Below are positions 1-8,890 of a DNA stretch of 64,000 nucleotides, in pieces. The DNA comes from Sphingomonadaceae bacterium. Its GTDB lineage: Bacteria; Pseudomonadota; Alphaproteobacteria; Sphingomonadales; Sphingomonadaceae. The stretch spans positions 25,440 through 89,439 of the forward strand of contig JANYGB010000053.1 in the NCBI GenBank assembly GCA_025359445.1. The letters are read 5' to 3'. The notes under the pieces were generated by a model, which ran no database searches, was not told the DNA's origin, and saw only the letters and a list, made by a program, of their open reading frames with translations. The position numbers were made by a program, and so were the translations under genes. Positions within the stretch are counted from its first letter, which is position 1; every line of letters starts with the position of its first letter.

Positions 1-74
1 ACACGATCAGTGCCTTCGGGTCGAGAATGGTCCCATTCGAAGGAACTGATTTTGGTCCTCCTCCGGAGACTGTC

Positions 75-1232
75 ATGCTCAAGTCTTTCACCATTGAAAT
101 ATCTCAAGAAATTCTGGCCGATCTCGAAGAGCGGCTCAGTCGAACACGATTGCCGAACGGAAATGGCTTCGAACCGTGGGCGGATGGCACTCCTTCGGCT
201 TACGTTGCCGAGCTGGTTGCACATTGGCGAACCGATTTTGACTGGCGGGCACAAGAGGCGGAACTGAACCACTTCACGCAGGTGCGTGGGAAAGTCGATG
301 GTAGCACGGTTCACTGCATCCATGAACGCGGCGTGGGACCAGCACCGATACCGCTGCTTCTGGTCCACGGATTTCCCGACAGCATCTGGCGATTCCACAA
401 GATTATCCCGATGCTGACTGATCCGGCGGCGCATGGCGGCGATCCTGCAGATGCTTTCCATATCGTCGCACCGAGCCTCCCAGGCTATGGCTGGTCAGAG
501 GAACGGCATGGGGATGCCGGATTGTTCGGTCTTGGCGATCTGTTTGCCAGGTTGATGGAAGACCTCGGTTACGAGCGGTTTGGTGCTCATGGCGGCGACT
601 GGGGTAGTACAATCGTTGAGCAGCTCGCGCGCAGTCACGCCAAACGTCTACCCGGCATCCACTTAACCGATGTTCCCTTTTCGCACGCCTTTCAAAAGCC
701 CGATAACCTGAGCCATGCAGAGAAGGCTTATCTAGAAAAGATGGAGGCCTTCCAGAAGAACGACGGTGCCTACGCGATAATCCAGGGAACACGCCCATCA
801 ACACCCGCGCAGGCGCTCAACGATTCACCCGCAGGGCTCGCCGCCTGGATAGTTGAGAAATTCTACGAATGGAGCGACTGCGACGGCCACATCGAAACGC
901 GCTTCAGCAAAGATGAGCTGCTGACGAATGTGATGATTTATTGGGCGACCCAGACGATCGGCTCATCTTTTCAGCCCTATCGCGACGCGATGAAAGCAGG
1001 CGCGGTGCGCTGGACGAAAGAAGCCGCGAAAAGCTGGTTCGGATCCGACAAGACCCCCGCAGCGTTCGCGCTCTTCCCCCACGACATTGCACCGCCGCCG
1101 CGCGAATGGGCCGAGCGTTTCTATCAAGTCGAGCGTTGGACCGAAATGGATCGTGGCGGCCATTTCGCGGCGCTAGAGGAACCCGAACTGCTCGCCGAAG
1201 ACCTCCGCGCCTTCTTTCGGCCGTTGCGATAG
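75..1232 (+). CDS. Epoxide hydrolase family protein (EHN domain, alpha/beta hydrolase)
   Basis: ORF 27..1232; internal ATG at 75 gives MLKSFTIEISQEILADLEERLSRTRLP, typical of epoxide hydrolase N-termini; HGFPDS, GGDWGS nucleophile region. Confidence 0.85.
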   Translation: MLKSFTIEISQEILADLEERLSRTRLPNGNGFEPWADGTPSAYVAELVAHWRTDFDWRAQEAELNHFTQVRGKVDGSTVHCIHERGVGPAPIPLLLVHGFPDSIWRFHKIIPMLTDPAAHGGDPADAFHIVAPSLPGYGWSEERHGDAGLFGLGDLFARLMEDLGYERFGAHGGDWGSTIVEQLARSHAKRLPGIHLTDVPFSHAFQKPDNLSHAEKAYLEKMEAFQKNDGAYAIIQGTRPSTPAQALNDSPAGLAAWIVEKFYEWSDCDGHIETRFSKDELLTNVMIYWATQTIGSSFQPYRDAMKAGAVRWTKEAAKSWFGSDKTPAAFALFPHDIAPPPREWAERFYQVERWTEMDRGGHFAALEEPELLAEDLRAFFRPLR

Positions 1233-1297
1233 TGTTCGATCGAGCCAGTGCTCCGGTGCAAGGTGACAGTCTGCGCGCGTGCCGCTAAGGGCGCGGG

Positions 1298-3115
1298 ATG
1301 ACTGACTTGGCCTTGATCCGCAATTTCTCCATCATCGCGCATATCGACCATGGCAAGTCGACCCTCGCCGACCGGCTGATCCAGTTCACCGGAGGCCTCA
1401 CCGACCGCGAGATGAGCGAGCAAGTCCTTGATAACATGGACATCGAAAAAGAGCGCGGGATCACCATCAAGGCCCAGACGGTCCGCCTCAGCTACACCGC
1501 CGACGATGGCCTGACGTACGAGCTCAACCTGATGGACACCCCCGGCCACGTCGACTTCGCCTATGAAGTCAGCCGCAGCCTCGCCGCGTGCGAAGGCGCG
1601 CTGCTGGTGGTCGACGCCGCGCAAGGGGTCGAAGCGCAAACCCTCGCCAACGTCTACCAGTCGATCGAACACGACCACGAGATCGTGCCCGTCATCAACA
1701 AGATCGACCTCCCCGCCGCCGAACCCGAAAAAGTCCGCGCCGAGATCGAGGAAGTCATCGGCCTCGACGCCTCCGAGGCCGTCCTCACCAGCGCCAAATC
1801 GGGCATCGGCATCAAGGAAGTGCTCGAAGCCGTCGTCAAAAAGATCCCGCCCCCCAAAGGCGACGCCGCCGCGCCGCTCAAGGCCATGCTGGTCGACTCA
1901 TGGTACGATCCCTACCTCGGCGTCGTCATCCTCGTCCGCGTCATCGACGGGGTGATCAAAAAGGGCCAGCAAATCAAATTCATGGCCGGCGGGACCGAAC
2001 ACCTGATCGACCGGGTCGGCTGCTTCACCCCCAAGATCGAGCAATTGTCCGAACTCGGCCCCGGCGAAATCGGCTTCATCACCGCGCAGATCAAGGAAGT
2101 CGCGCAGGCTAAGGTCGGCGACACGATCACCACGGTCAAAGCCGGCGCGGTCAAGGCGCTCGCGGGCTTCAAGGAAGTCCAGCCGGTGGTGTTCTGCGGG
2201 CTGTTCCCGGTCGACGCGGCGGACTTCGAAAAACTGCGCGAGTCCATCGCCCGCCTGCGCCTTAACGACGCCAGCTTCACCTTCGAAATGGAAAGCAGCG
2301 CCGCGCTCGGCTTCGGCTTCCGCTGCGGCTTCCTCGGGCTCTTGCACCTTGAGATCATCCAGGAGCGCCTGACCCGCGAATACGACCTCGACCTGATCAC
2401 CACCGCGCCATCGGTGGTCTACCGCATCCAGCTGCGCAAAAGCAAAACCGACGACGCGCGCGAGCTGCTGCTCCACAACCCGGCCGACTATCCCGATCCC
2501 AGCCGGATCGAGCAGATCGACGAGCCGTGGATCAAGGCGATGATCTACACGCCCGACGAATACCTCGGCTCCATCCTCAAGCTGTGCCAGGACCGGCGCG
2601 GGGTGCAGACCGGGCTGACTTATGTGGGCGGCCGCGCGCAAGTCAGCTACGAATTGCCGCTCAACGAAGTGGTTTTCGATTTCTACGACCGCCTCAAAAG
2701 CATCAGCCGCGGCTATGCCAGCTTCGATTACGAGCAGATCGGCCTGCGCGAAGGCGACCTCGTCAAGATGTCCATCCTCGTCAACAACGAGCCGGTCGAC
2801 GCGCTCTCCATGATCGTCCACCGCGACAATGCCGAAGCGCGCGGCCGCGGCATGTGCGAACGCCTTAAAGACCTGATCCCGCGCCACCTGTTCAAGGTGC
2901 CGATTCAAGCCGCGATCGGGGGCAAAGTGATCGCCCGCGAGACGATCCAGGCAATGCGCAAGGACGTGACCGCGAAGTGCTACGGCGGCGACATCAGCCG
3001 CAAGAAGAAGCTGCTCGACAAGCAAAAGAAGGGCAAAGCCCGGATGCGCGAGTACGGCAACGTGTCGATCCCCCAAGAAGCCTTCATCGCGGCGCTACGC
3101 ATGGGCGAGGAATAG
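1298..3115 (+). CDS. lepA: Elongation factor 4 (LepA GTPase)
   Basis: [53 protein letters not shown]; full-length LepA. Confidence 0.98.
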   Translation: MTDLALIRNFSIIAHIDHGKSTLADRLIQFTGGLTDREMSEQVLDNMDIEKERGITIKAQTVRLSYTADDGLTYELNLMDTPGHVDFAYEVSRSLAACEGALLVVDAAQGVEAQTLANVYQSIEHDHEIVPVINKIDLPAAEPEKVRAEIEEVIGLDASEAVLTSAKSGIGIKEVLEAVVKKIPPPKGDAAAPLKAMLVDSWYDPYLGVVILVRVIDGVIKKGQQIKFMAGGTEHLIDRVGCFTPKIEQLSELGPGEIGFITAQIKEVAQAKVGDTITTVKAGAVKALAGFKEVQPVVFCGLFPVDAADFEKLRESIARLRLNDASFTFEMESSAALGFGFRCGFLGLLHLEIIQERLTREYDLDLITTAPSVVYRIQLRKSKTDDARELLLHNPADYPDPSRIEQIDEPWIKAMIYTPDEYLGSILKLCQDRRGVQTGLTYVGGRAQVSYELPLNEVVFDFYDRLKSISRGYASFDYEQIGLREGDLVKMSILVNNEPVDALSMIVHRDNAEARGRGMCERLKDLIPRHLFKVPIQAAIGGKVIARETIQAMRKDVTAKCYGGDISRKKKLLDKQKKGKARMREYGNVSIPQEAFIAALRMGEE

Positions 3116-3119
3116 AAAA

Positions 3120-3210
3120 GCCCCTCCCCGGTGGGGAGGGGTTGGGGTGGGGGGTACCACGCTGGTGTCGAACCCCCACCCCCAGCCCATCCCCGCCGGG
3201 GAGGGGAGCC
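3120..3210. repeat. Palindromic GC-rich intergenic repeat downstream of lepA
   Basis: GCCCCTCCCCGGTGGGGAGGGGTTGGGGTGGGGG ... CCCCCACCCCCAGCCCATCCCCGCCGGGGAGGGG inverted arrangement. Confidence 0.7.
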
Positions 3211-3314
3211 AGAAGCCAACAAAACTCCGCTCAACCTGAGCCTGCCCAACCCCCCAAAAACCTGCTAAGACCCCACCCAACCAATCACCTGACCAAAAGA
3301 GAACGATCCCCAAA

Positions 3315-3638
3315 ATGGCTACCTACAAAGACCCCACCTTCGAAGAACGCACCGCACTCGCCCGCCAGGCCCGCGAAAAGGCCCTAGCCAAACTCGCCGC
3401 CAAACCCGCGCTCGATCCGGCGGTAGTGGCCGAACGCAAAGCCGCCCAGCAGGCCCGCGAACAAGCCGCCGCCGAAAAAAGCGCCGCCAAGAAAGCCGCG
3501 ATCGTGCAGGCAAAGGCCGACAAGCTGGCCGCCGCCGAAGCCGCCGCCGAGGCCGCAAAAGCGCCGGTGGTGAGCGAAGAGGAACTGAAGGCCGCGCGTG
3601 ATGCAAAGTACGCGGCGCGGAAGAAGCGCAAGGGGTGA
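3315..3638 (+). CDS. DUF6481-like small Lys/Ala-rich protein
   Basis: MATYKDPTFEERTALARQAREKALAKLAAKP...; recalled family resemblance. Confidence 0.7.
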   Translation: MATYKDPTFEERTALARQAREKALAKLAAKPALDPAVVAERKAAQQAREQAAAEKSAAKKAAIVQAKADKLAAAEAAAEAAKAPVVSEEELKAARDAKYAARKKRKG

Positions 3639-3750
3639 ACTTATTTTACTCCACGCTGGGTGCCGCAAATAGGTCGCAAAGCAAGACTTTGACGCCACCT
3701 TTCGAGCGTAACGGCTTGTAGCTCCTCTCGGAGTATGCTCAACTTACTCA

Positions 3751-6192
3751 ATGAAAAACGAGCGCGCGTCTTGGTCTGAGTTAAGCATAGAGGACCTCTT
3801 TTTTGCTTTTCGCAAAGCGAAGGTTGATTGCTATTTTGAAACCTCGATTAGAGTCGCCGAGAAATTTGTTCGGTACGAAGAGAGGTTAGGAGAGCGCTTA
3901 GCGACTCTGCTGCAAAGATTGCAGGCTGGCGATGTCAAAGAGGTCTTCTCAGAAGGTCTTGGCGAACCCGCGATTTTTCCAAAGAAAGTAAGTCTGGGAC
4001 GAGCCGATTCCAGCAAATCATTGCATGCTTTTTTCTCAGATTCGAAACGCGCATTCAAGAAGGAACGAAGTCGCGGTCTTATTCCCGAGTTCCGAATGAT
4101 TGGGGATTTTGCAGTAGAGGTTCACATAATTTCTGCGTTGTGGGTCAATTTAATTGGACACAAATTTGACGCTCAACTTGGCGATAGTGCAGTCGCATCT
4201 CGGCTACGGCGCTATAGGAGGGATTCCGTTGGAAGCGGGATTGGTGATTACCATCTAGAAGCGATTGGCTCCTTCGAACCTTATTTCGAGCCATATCGAA
4301 AATGGAGAGACGGCGGCCTTGACGCGATCAAAGTCAATTTGGAAAAGGGCCAGGGGGTTGTTGCACTGACTCTTGATGTTGGAAACTTTTATCACAGCAT
4401 CGATCCGAGCTTTGCTGTGCACCCAGCATTTCACGAATACGCTGGCATCAAACTTGCCTCATTTGACATTGAATTTACTCAAAACATAACGGACGCCTTA
4501 AATGCGTGGTCTAAGAAATGCGCTGATAAGGTCGCAATTTTTGGCTGCGAACGCGAAACATTCGGGGGTCTTCCGATCGGTCTTTCTGTAGTTAGAGTGC
4601 TTTCAAACATAATTTTACTTTATCTTGATCGAGAATTGGAGAATTCTGTATTCCCAATTTACTACGCTAGGTATGTTGATGACGTTTTTCTTGTCATTCG
4701 AGACAATGAAGCATTCGAAAGTCAAGATGATATCTGGCAAATGCTGCAGCTTCATATCCCGTCGCTCAAGCGCGAGGACGATGGAAATGTGGCGTTGCAG
4801 CTGCCTAATTGGGCTGGAAATACTCGATTGTTTTTTCAGGCCGAAAAGCAGAAGTGTTTCTTTTTGAGTGGGGAGTCTGGCCTCGACCTACTCGACAACA
4901 TTGCTTCGCAAATCCGGGAGGTCTCAAGCGAGCGTCGACTGATGCCCCTTCCGGAGCAGCTCGACCAGACTCAGTCCGCAAGGGCTCTAACAGCCACTGA
5001 TACTGCTGATGAAGCGGATAGTTTGAGGAGAGCGGACGGCCTGACTCTCCGGCGTCTTGGCTGGTCAGTACTCCTTCGATCGGTGGAAGTGTTGGCGCGC
5101 GATTTGTGCCCAAAAGATTGGGTAGATGAGCGAAACCGATTTTACGAGTTTGCTCATGATCACGTAATTCGGCCTGACAAGATATTAGAGCAGATTGACC
5201 GCTTGCCGCGACTTTTTTCCATCGCGGTTTCACTCGGCGATTGGAAGGCTGCGTTAAGGATTTGGCGAGAGACAATATCGGCTATTTACGCACTGCAAGA
5301 TGCTACGGCCTTTAGTGTAATGAGGATCAACGGCCACACTTGCCAAAGCAACCCAGAAAAGGTGTGGGACGAGACCCGCTTGCAAGTGCAACGATTCTTT
5401 CGTAAGGCGCTTATTCGAGCCATTGGCATCGAGCAAGGTAAGGCCAAGGCATTTTCGGTGTTGGTAGGAGATTTGGATTTCGAGACTTCGGAGCTTTTTT
5501 CCCTCGCACAATCGGCTAGAGAAACCGATTGGGGGAGGATCCCCTACAAAGAGCATTTGCGATTGTATGCCGACCGGCACGCTCCCATTCGGGTGGACGA
5601 GGAAATTCTTTATGGTCGGTATGGCCATGAGACTGAACTTCGTCAGTTCTTGACGCGTTCAGTTAATCGGGTGGACCCGCAATCCGGTGCAAGGGTAAGG
5701 CATGAACTGGGCGAAACGCCGTACGTCTCCCTACTACCGTTTCTCTTTCCCACTAGAGCCTATACACCAGAGGAAATCGCGCTCTATTTGCCGTCGGAAT
5801 GCGTCTCTGACGAGCCCATTGCAGCAGCTCACGCCTGGTCCGAGTACACTCGAGCGGTACGCGGTGTCTGGGTCCGCAGCGAGCTCGCAGATGAAATGAC
5901 CCTGCCCAATCCGAGTGCCTCAAGAGATATTGACGACGGCGACAGCAATACGCCTCAATCACCTGGGCAAGGTGCACGCACAATTGAACCCAAAGATCCG
6001 CCGAAGCATATCGTGATTGACGACGGCGAAAGCCACTTCCCGGTTCGTGTAGGAATTACTAGCTTCGCCACGTCAGACGCTACTTGGTCACTGGGTGCCA
6101 CGGGCAATCCGGACCTGTCGCCCAATCGTTACAAGTCGATTGCGAAAATCGTAAATCATGCCCTGAAGGAGGAAAAAAGCCAGATTATCTAA
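3751..6192 (+). CDS. Reverse transcriptase (RNA-directed DNA polymerase), N-terminal part of an RT-nitrilase fusion, DRT1/UG-like
   Basis: VVALTLDVGNFYHSIDPSF (domain A), GLPIGLSVVRVLSNIILLYLD, YARYVDDVFLV (YVDD at 4672-4683); C-terminus VRVGITSFATSDATW...NRYKSIAKIVNHALKEEK looks like the start of a nitrilase domain that continues in the -1 frame. Confidence 0.85.
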   Translation: MKNERASWSELSIEDLFFAFRKAKVDCYFETSIRVAEKFVRYEERLGERLATLLQRLQAGDVKEVFSEGLGEPAIFPKKVSLGRADSSKSLHAFFSDSKRAFKKERSRGLIPEFRMIGDFAVEVHIISALWVNLIGHKFDAQLGDSAVASRLRRYRRDSVGSGIGDYHLEAIGSFEPYFEPYRKWRDGGLDAIKVNLEKGQGVVALTLDVGNFYHSIDPSFAVHPAFHEYAGIKLASFDIEFTQNITDALNAWSKKCADKVAIFGCERETFGGLPIGLSVVRVLSNIILLYLDRELENSVFPIYYARYVDDVFLVIRDNEAFESQDDIWQMLQLHIPSLKREDDGNVALQLPNWAGNTRLFFQAEKQKCFFLSGESGLDLLDNIASQIREVSSERRLMPLPEQLDQTQSARALTATDTADEADSLRRADGLTLRRLGWSVLLRSVEVLARDLCPKDWVDERNRFYEFAHDHVIRPDKILEQIDRLPRLFSIAVSLGDWKAALRIWRETISAIYALQDATAFSVMRINGHTCQSNPEKVWDETRLQVQRFFRKALIRAIGIEQGKAKAFSVLVGDLDFETSELFSLAQSARETDWGRIPYKEHLRLYADRHAPIRVDEEILYGRYGHETELRQFLTRSVNRVDPQSGARVRHELGETPYVSLLPFLFPTRAYTPEEIALYLPSECVSDEPIAAAHAWSEYTRAVRGVWVRSELADEMTLPNPSASRDIDDGDSNTPQSPGQGARTIEPKDPPKHIVIDDGESHFPVRVGITSFATSDATWSLGATGNPDLSPNRYKSIAKIVNHALKEEKSQII

Positions 6193-6896
6193 TATTTCCT
6201 GAACTATCTATCCCGGAGCGTTGGGTTAGTACGATATCGAGTAAGTTACGAGAGGGGCGTATTAGTCTAATTGCAGGACTAGATTATCGTCGTTACTCAG
6301 GAAAAAAAATTGATAGTTCAGCCGTGATGGTTCTGAACGATCGTAGACTCGGATATTCGACCTCATTGCAAATTAGGCAAAGAAAGTCTCAGCCAGCGCC
6401 GGGGGAGGAAAAGAATCTCCTAAAAAGCCATGGCCACGATTGGCGAAGCCCCGCGACCGAACAAAAGCCTGTATATGTGCACAACGGATTTCATTTTTCA
6501 GTACTCGTTTGTAGTGAACTCCAGAACATTGAATATCGATCAAAATTGCAAGGGTATGTGGACTGTCTCTTTGTAATTTCATGGAATAAAGATCTTGAAA
6601 CCTTTTCAGCGCTTGTTGACTCTGCAAGCCTTGATGTCCATTCTTATGTTGCTCTATCTAATAATTTGCGCTATGGAGACAGTCGAGTTCGGAGTCCTGC
6701 GAAAGATTCGTTTAAGCGCGATGTTTGTCGTGTGCGGGGCGGCGTTAACAATCAGCTCGTTGTTGTCGAGATTGACCCTCGCATCCTGAGAGCTCAGCAA
6801 AGCCGGGCCAAGCGGTGGCCTGACGATGGTGACGCATACAAGCCAGCTCCTGAAGGTTTTGCCATTTCGCCCAGCAGATTCACCACTCCCAGTTGA
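6177..6896 (+). CDS. Carbon-nitrogen hydrolase (nitrilase)-like domain, in -1 frame relative to the upstream RT
   Basis: KPDYLIFPELSIPERWVSTISSKLREGRISLIAGLDYR (FPEL Glu), FHFSVLVCSEL (candidate Cys at 6510-6512), ends KPAPEGFAISPSR; no in-frame ATG near the domain start (ORF-track start 6084 is TTG). Confidence 0.75.
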   Translation, partial: KPDYLIFPELSIPERWVSTISSKLREGRISLIAGLDYRRYSGKKIDSSAVMVLNDRRLGYSTSLQIRQRKSQPAPGEEKNLLKSHGHDWRSPATEQKPVYVHNGFHFSVLVCSELQNIEYRSKLQGYVDCLFVISWNKDLETFSALVDSASLDVHSYVALSNNLRYGDSRVRSPAKDSFKRDVCRVRGGVNNQLVVVEIDPRILRAQQSRAKRWPDDGDAYKPAPEGFAISPSRFTTPS

Positions 6897-6969
6897 ATGG
6901 CGCATTGGGATTGCTGTGGGATGGTGGGATTACGGTGACAGGTGCGAAAACCCCCAAACCTTCCTAACC

Positions 6970-7362
6970 TTAAATCCCCGGCCATTCCTCCAGCTTCAAC
7001 CTATCGATCCGCCGGAAGTCCTTGCCGTTGCGGGTGATGAGCGTCGCGTCGCGGGTGATGGCCTGCGCGGCGATCAGGCGATCGAGGGTGGTGCGTCTGT
7101 CATAACCGAGGTTGTAGACGATTTTGCCGTAAGTGAGAATGTCGGCATCGGTGAACATCTGAGTGGCGATGGTTTGCAGGAAGCGGACGAGCAATCGCCG
7201 GCGCAGCGGTGCTTGGCTCGGATCGGCGTTGACGCCGTTTTCGAGTTCGATCCGCGTGATCATCGAGATCACAGGAAGGTCCGGCAGTTCGTCGATCAGC
7301 CGCAAGGTTGCCGGGTGTGCGTCGCGCAGCGCTATAGCGACGTCGGTGTCGATAAAAATCAT
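6970..7362 (-). CDS. vapC: PIN domain toxin, VapC family
   Basis: MIFIDTDVAIALRD...VISMITRIELENGV...DADILTYGKIVYNLGYDRRTTLDRLIAAQAI. Confidence 0.85.
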   Translation of the reverse strand: MIFIDTDVAIALRDAHPATLRLIDELPDLPVISMITRIELENGVNADPSQAPLRRRLLVRFLQTIATQMFTDADILTYGKIVYNLGYDRRTTLDRLIAAQAITRDATLITRNGKDFRRIDRLKLEEWPGI

Positions 7363-7391
7363 GCGGCGAAAGTCATGCTGGTGCGGCGCGA

Positions 7392-7658
7392 TCAGAACAG
7401 TTTCTTGCGATCGGGCCAGTCGAACGGATCGCGCTTTTGCACTCCTCCTGGCGGCGCGCCGATTGCTGCCATGTCTGCCGTCAACTTACGCAACACGCGG
7501 CGAACATCAGCACTGTCGCGCGTGAGCTTGATCGTCACCGTGTCGCCGGTCTTGTTCATCTCAAGTTCCGCTCCCGCTGGAATGGCGAATCCCTTGGGCA
7601 GCCGCACCGCGACGCTGTTGCCGGACTTGAAGGTTTTGGTGTGGACCGGCTTTGTCAT
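7392..7658 (-). CDS. vapB: AbrB/MazE-type antitoxin, VapB family
   Basis: MTKPVHTKTFKSGNSVAVRLPKGFAIPAGAELEMNKTGDTVTI (SpoVT/AbrB fold); ATG at 7658; directly upstream of vapC. Confidence 0.8.
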   Translation of the reverse strand: MTKPVHTKTFKSGNSVAVRLPKGFAIPAGAELEMNKTGDTVTIKLTRDSADVRRVLRKLTADMAAIGAPPGGVQKRDPFDWPDRKKLF

Positions 7659-7661
7659 GCT

Positions 7662-7684
7662 GCCGTATATACGGGATATACGGC
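7662..7684. promoter_or_regulatory. Palindromic operator candidate upstream of vapB
   Basis: GCCGTATAT-ACGGG-ATATACGGC: perfect 9-bp inverted repeat with 5-nt spacer, 3 bp upstream of the vapB ATG. Confidence 0.6.
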
Positions 7685-7686
7685 GA

Positions 7687-7911
7687 TCAGGCAAGTCGCC
7701 CCGCATCCACATGCTTGATCCAATCCCGCACCACCCATTCCCCCATGCTCGCCGCATCGTGCAGGCCCGGCTCGACCACCGGGCGCATTTCGGGGAAGGC
7801 CATGCGGCCGGGTCTCGGCCTGGCGGGGGGCAGGCCGATGTCGGGGAAGCCGCGTTTGAGGAAGTCGGGCAGTTCTCCTTCGACAGGCTCAGGTTGAACG
7901 GGCTTTTTCAT
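7687..7911 (-). CDS. Small hypothetical protein (MKKPVQPEPVEGELPDFLKRGFPDIGLPP...)
   Basis: ATG at 7911; ATGA overlap with the stop of the upstream CDS; proximal part encoded by a REP-like sequence. Confidence 0.55.
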   Translation of the reverse strand: MKKPVQPEPVEGELPDFLKRGFPDIGLPPARPRPGRMAFPEMRPVVEPGLHDAASMGEWVVRDWIKHVDAGRLA

Positions 7912-8747
7912 GAGTCTTGGTCCTTGTCGTCGGTGAAGTCGCTGAGTTCGATGCGGCGGGTGACGTTGGCGCCGTCCCACTCGTCGCCTGCCTGCGTGCC
8001 GGGTTCGTCGCCGCCTTCGTCGCCCGGCTGGTCGATCAGCGCCGCGCTGGCCGGCTCGTTCCAGGCGGTGCGGCCGGCCTCCTGGTCGGCATCGGCGGCG
8101 GCGGCGTAGGCTTCGTACAGCGCGCGGGTGGCGCTGGTCATATCTTCCAGCCAGCCTTCCTGCAGCCGGTCGAGCTGGGCGTCGAGCGCGTCGTTGTTTT
8201 CGTCGGCTTCGGCGGCCTCTTCGCGGGCGCGCTCTTCGTCCCACTCTTTGCGCCATTGCTTTTTGAACCGGCTGAGGCGGTTTGCGTCTTGCGGATCGTG
8301 GAGCGAGCCGCGCCGCGCGGTGACGCGGCTATCCGCGGCGAAGCGAGTGGGCGCGCGGTTTTTGAGCATGAACATCAGCAGGCGGTCGTTGTGGACGATC
8401 CGGCTGCCGATCAGCTTGCCGTAGGAATAGACCGGGACTTCGGTGCCGTAGAGCGCGCGCTCCATCGCGATGTCCTCGAGTTGCTGGACGCCAAGCGCGA
8501 GCGCGGCTTCCCACGCGGTGCGGAAGGTGGTGGCTTCAGTGTGGCGGCGCAGCAGGTAGGCGCCCTCGGGGGTCATGTTGACGCGGTGAGCGGCGGCCTT
8601 GACGCTGCCGGTGTCGGCCAGCGCCTCGATGAAGCCCAGCTGGCGTTCGGGGGTCCAGCCGTCGTGGCGCTGGTAGTGGCGCGGGACCGGGGTGAAGGCG
8701 GGGAGCGGGGCTTTTTTGCCGCGCGGGCGGGCTTTGTCGATGGTCAT
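7908..8747 (-). CDS. HTH / terminase small subunit-like hypothetical protein
   Basis: MTIDKARPRGKK...GWTPERQLGFIEALADTGSVKAAAHRVNMTPEGAYLLRRH; start chosen at 8747. Confidence 0.6.
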   Translation of the reverse strand: MTIDKARPRGKKAPLPAFTPVPRHYQRHDGWTPERQLGFIEALADTGSVKAAAHRVNMTPEGAYLLRRHTEATTFRTAWEAALALGVQQLEDIAMERALYGTEVPVYSYGKLIGSRIVHNDRLLMFMLKNRAPTRFAADSRVTARRGSLHDPQDANRLSRFKKQWRKEWDEERAREEAAEADENNDALDAQLDRLQEGWLEDMTSATRALYEAYAAAADADQEAGRTAWNEPASAALIDQPGDEGGDEPGTQAGDEWDGANVTRRIELSDFTDDKDQDS

Positions 8748-8890
8748 GGTGGGCTCCGGGGCATGGGCGCGGGGAAGTGGGGGCGCGGGAGCATTGCGCA
8801 GGTGAGGGCCTGTAGGAAAGTGTTTTGGCGGTTGAGCTTCTACTCCGCAGGTTGACAATGCGGGGCAGGGCGCGCTTCACTGCGGCTTCC

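Noticed and set aside
6084-6176. Independent nitrilase gene starting at 6084
   Set aside because: The start is a TTG and the N-terminal residues (MVTGCHGQSGPVAQSLQVDC) do not resemble a nitrilase. The domain's first strand and helix are encoded in the RT frame instead.
3751-6192. RT as group II intron maturase, retron RT or DGR RT
   Set aside because: No intron-like 5'/3' boundaries or maturase X/HNH domain seen, no msr/msd-like inverted repeats recognised in the 112-bp upstream gap, and no TR/VR repeat pair found. The large size and nitrilase-like tail favour a UG/DRT-type RT.
6826-8109. Long + strand ORF (427 aa) over the VapBC region
   Set aside because: Shadow ORF antisense to recognisable VapB/VapC and the 7687-8747 genes; composition typical of GC-rich antisense reading.
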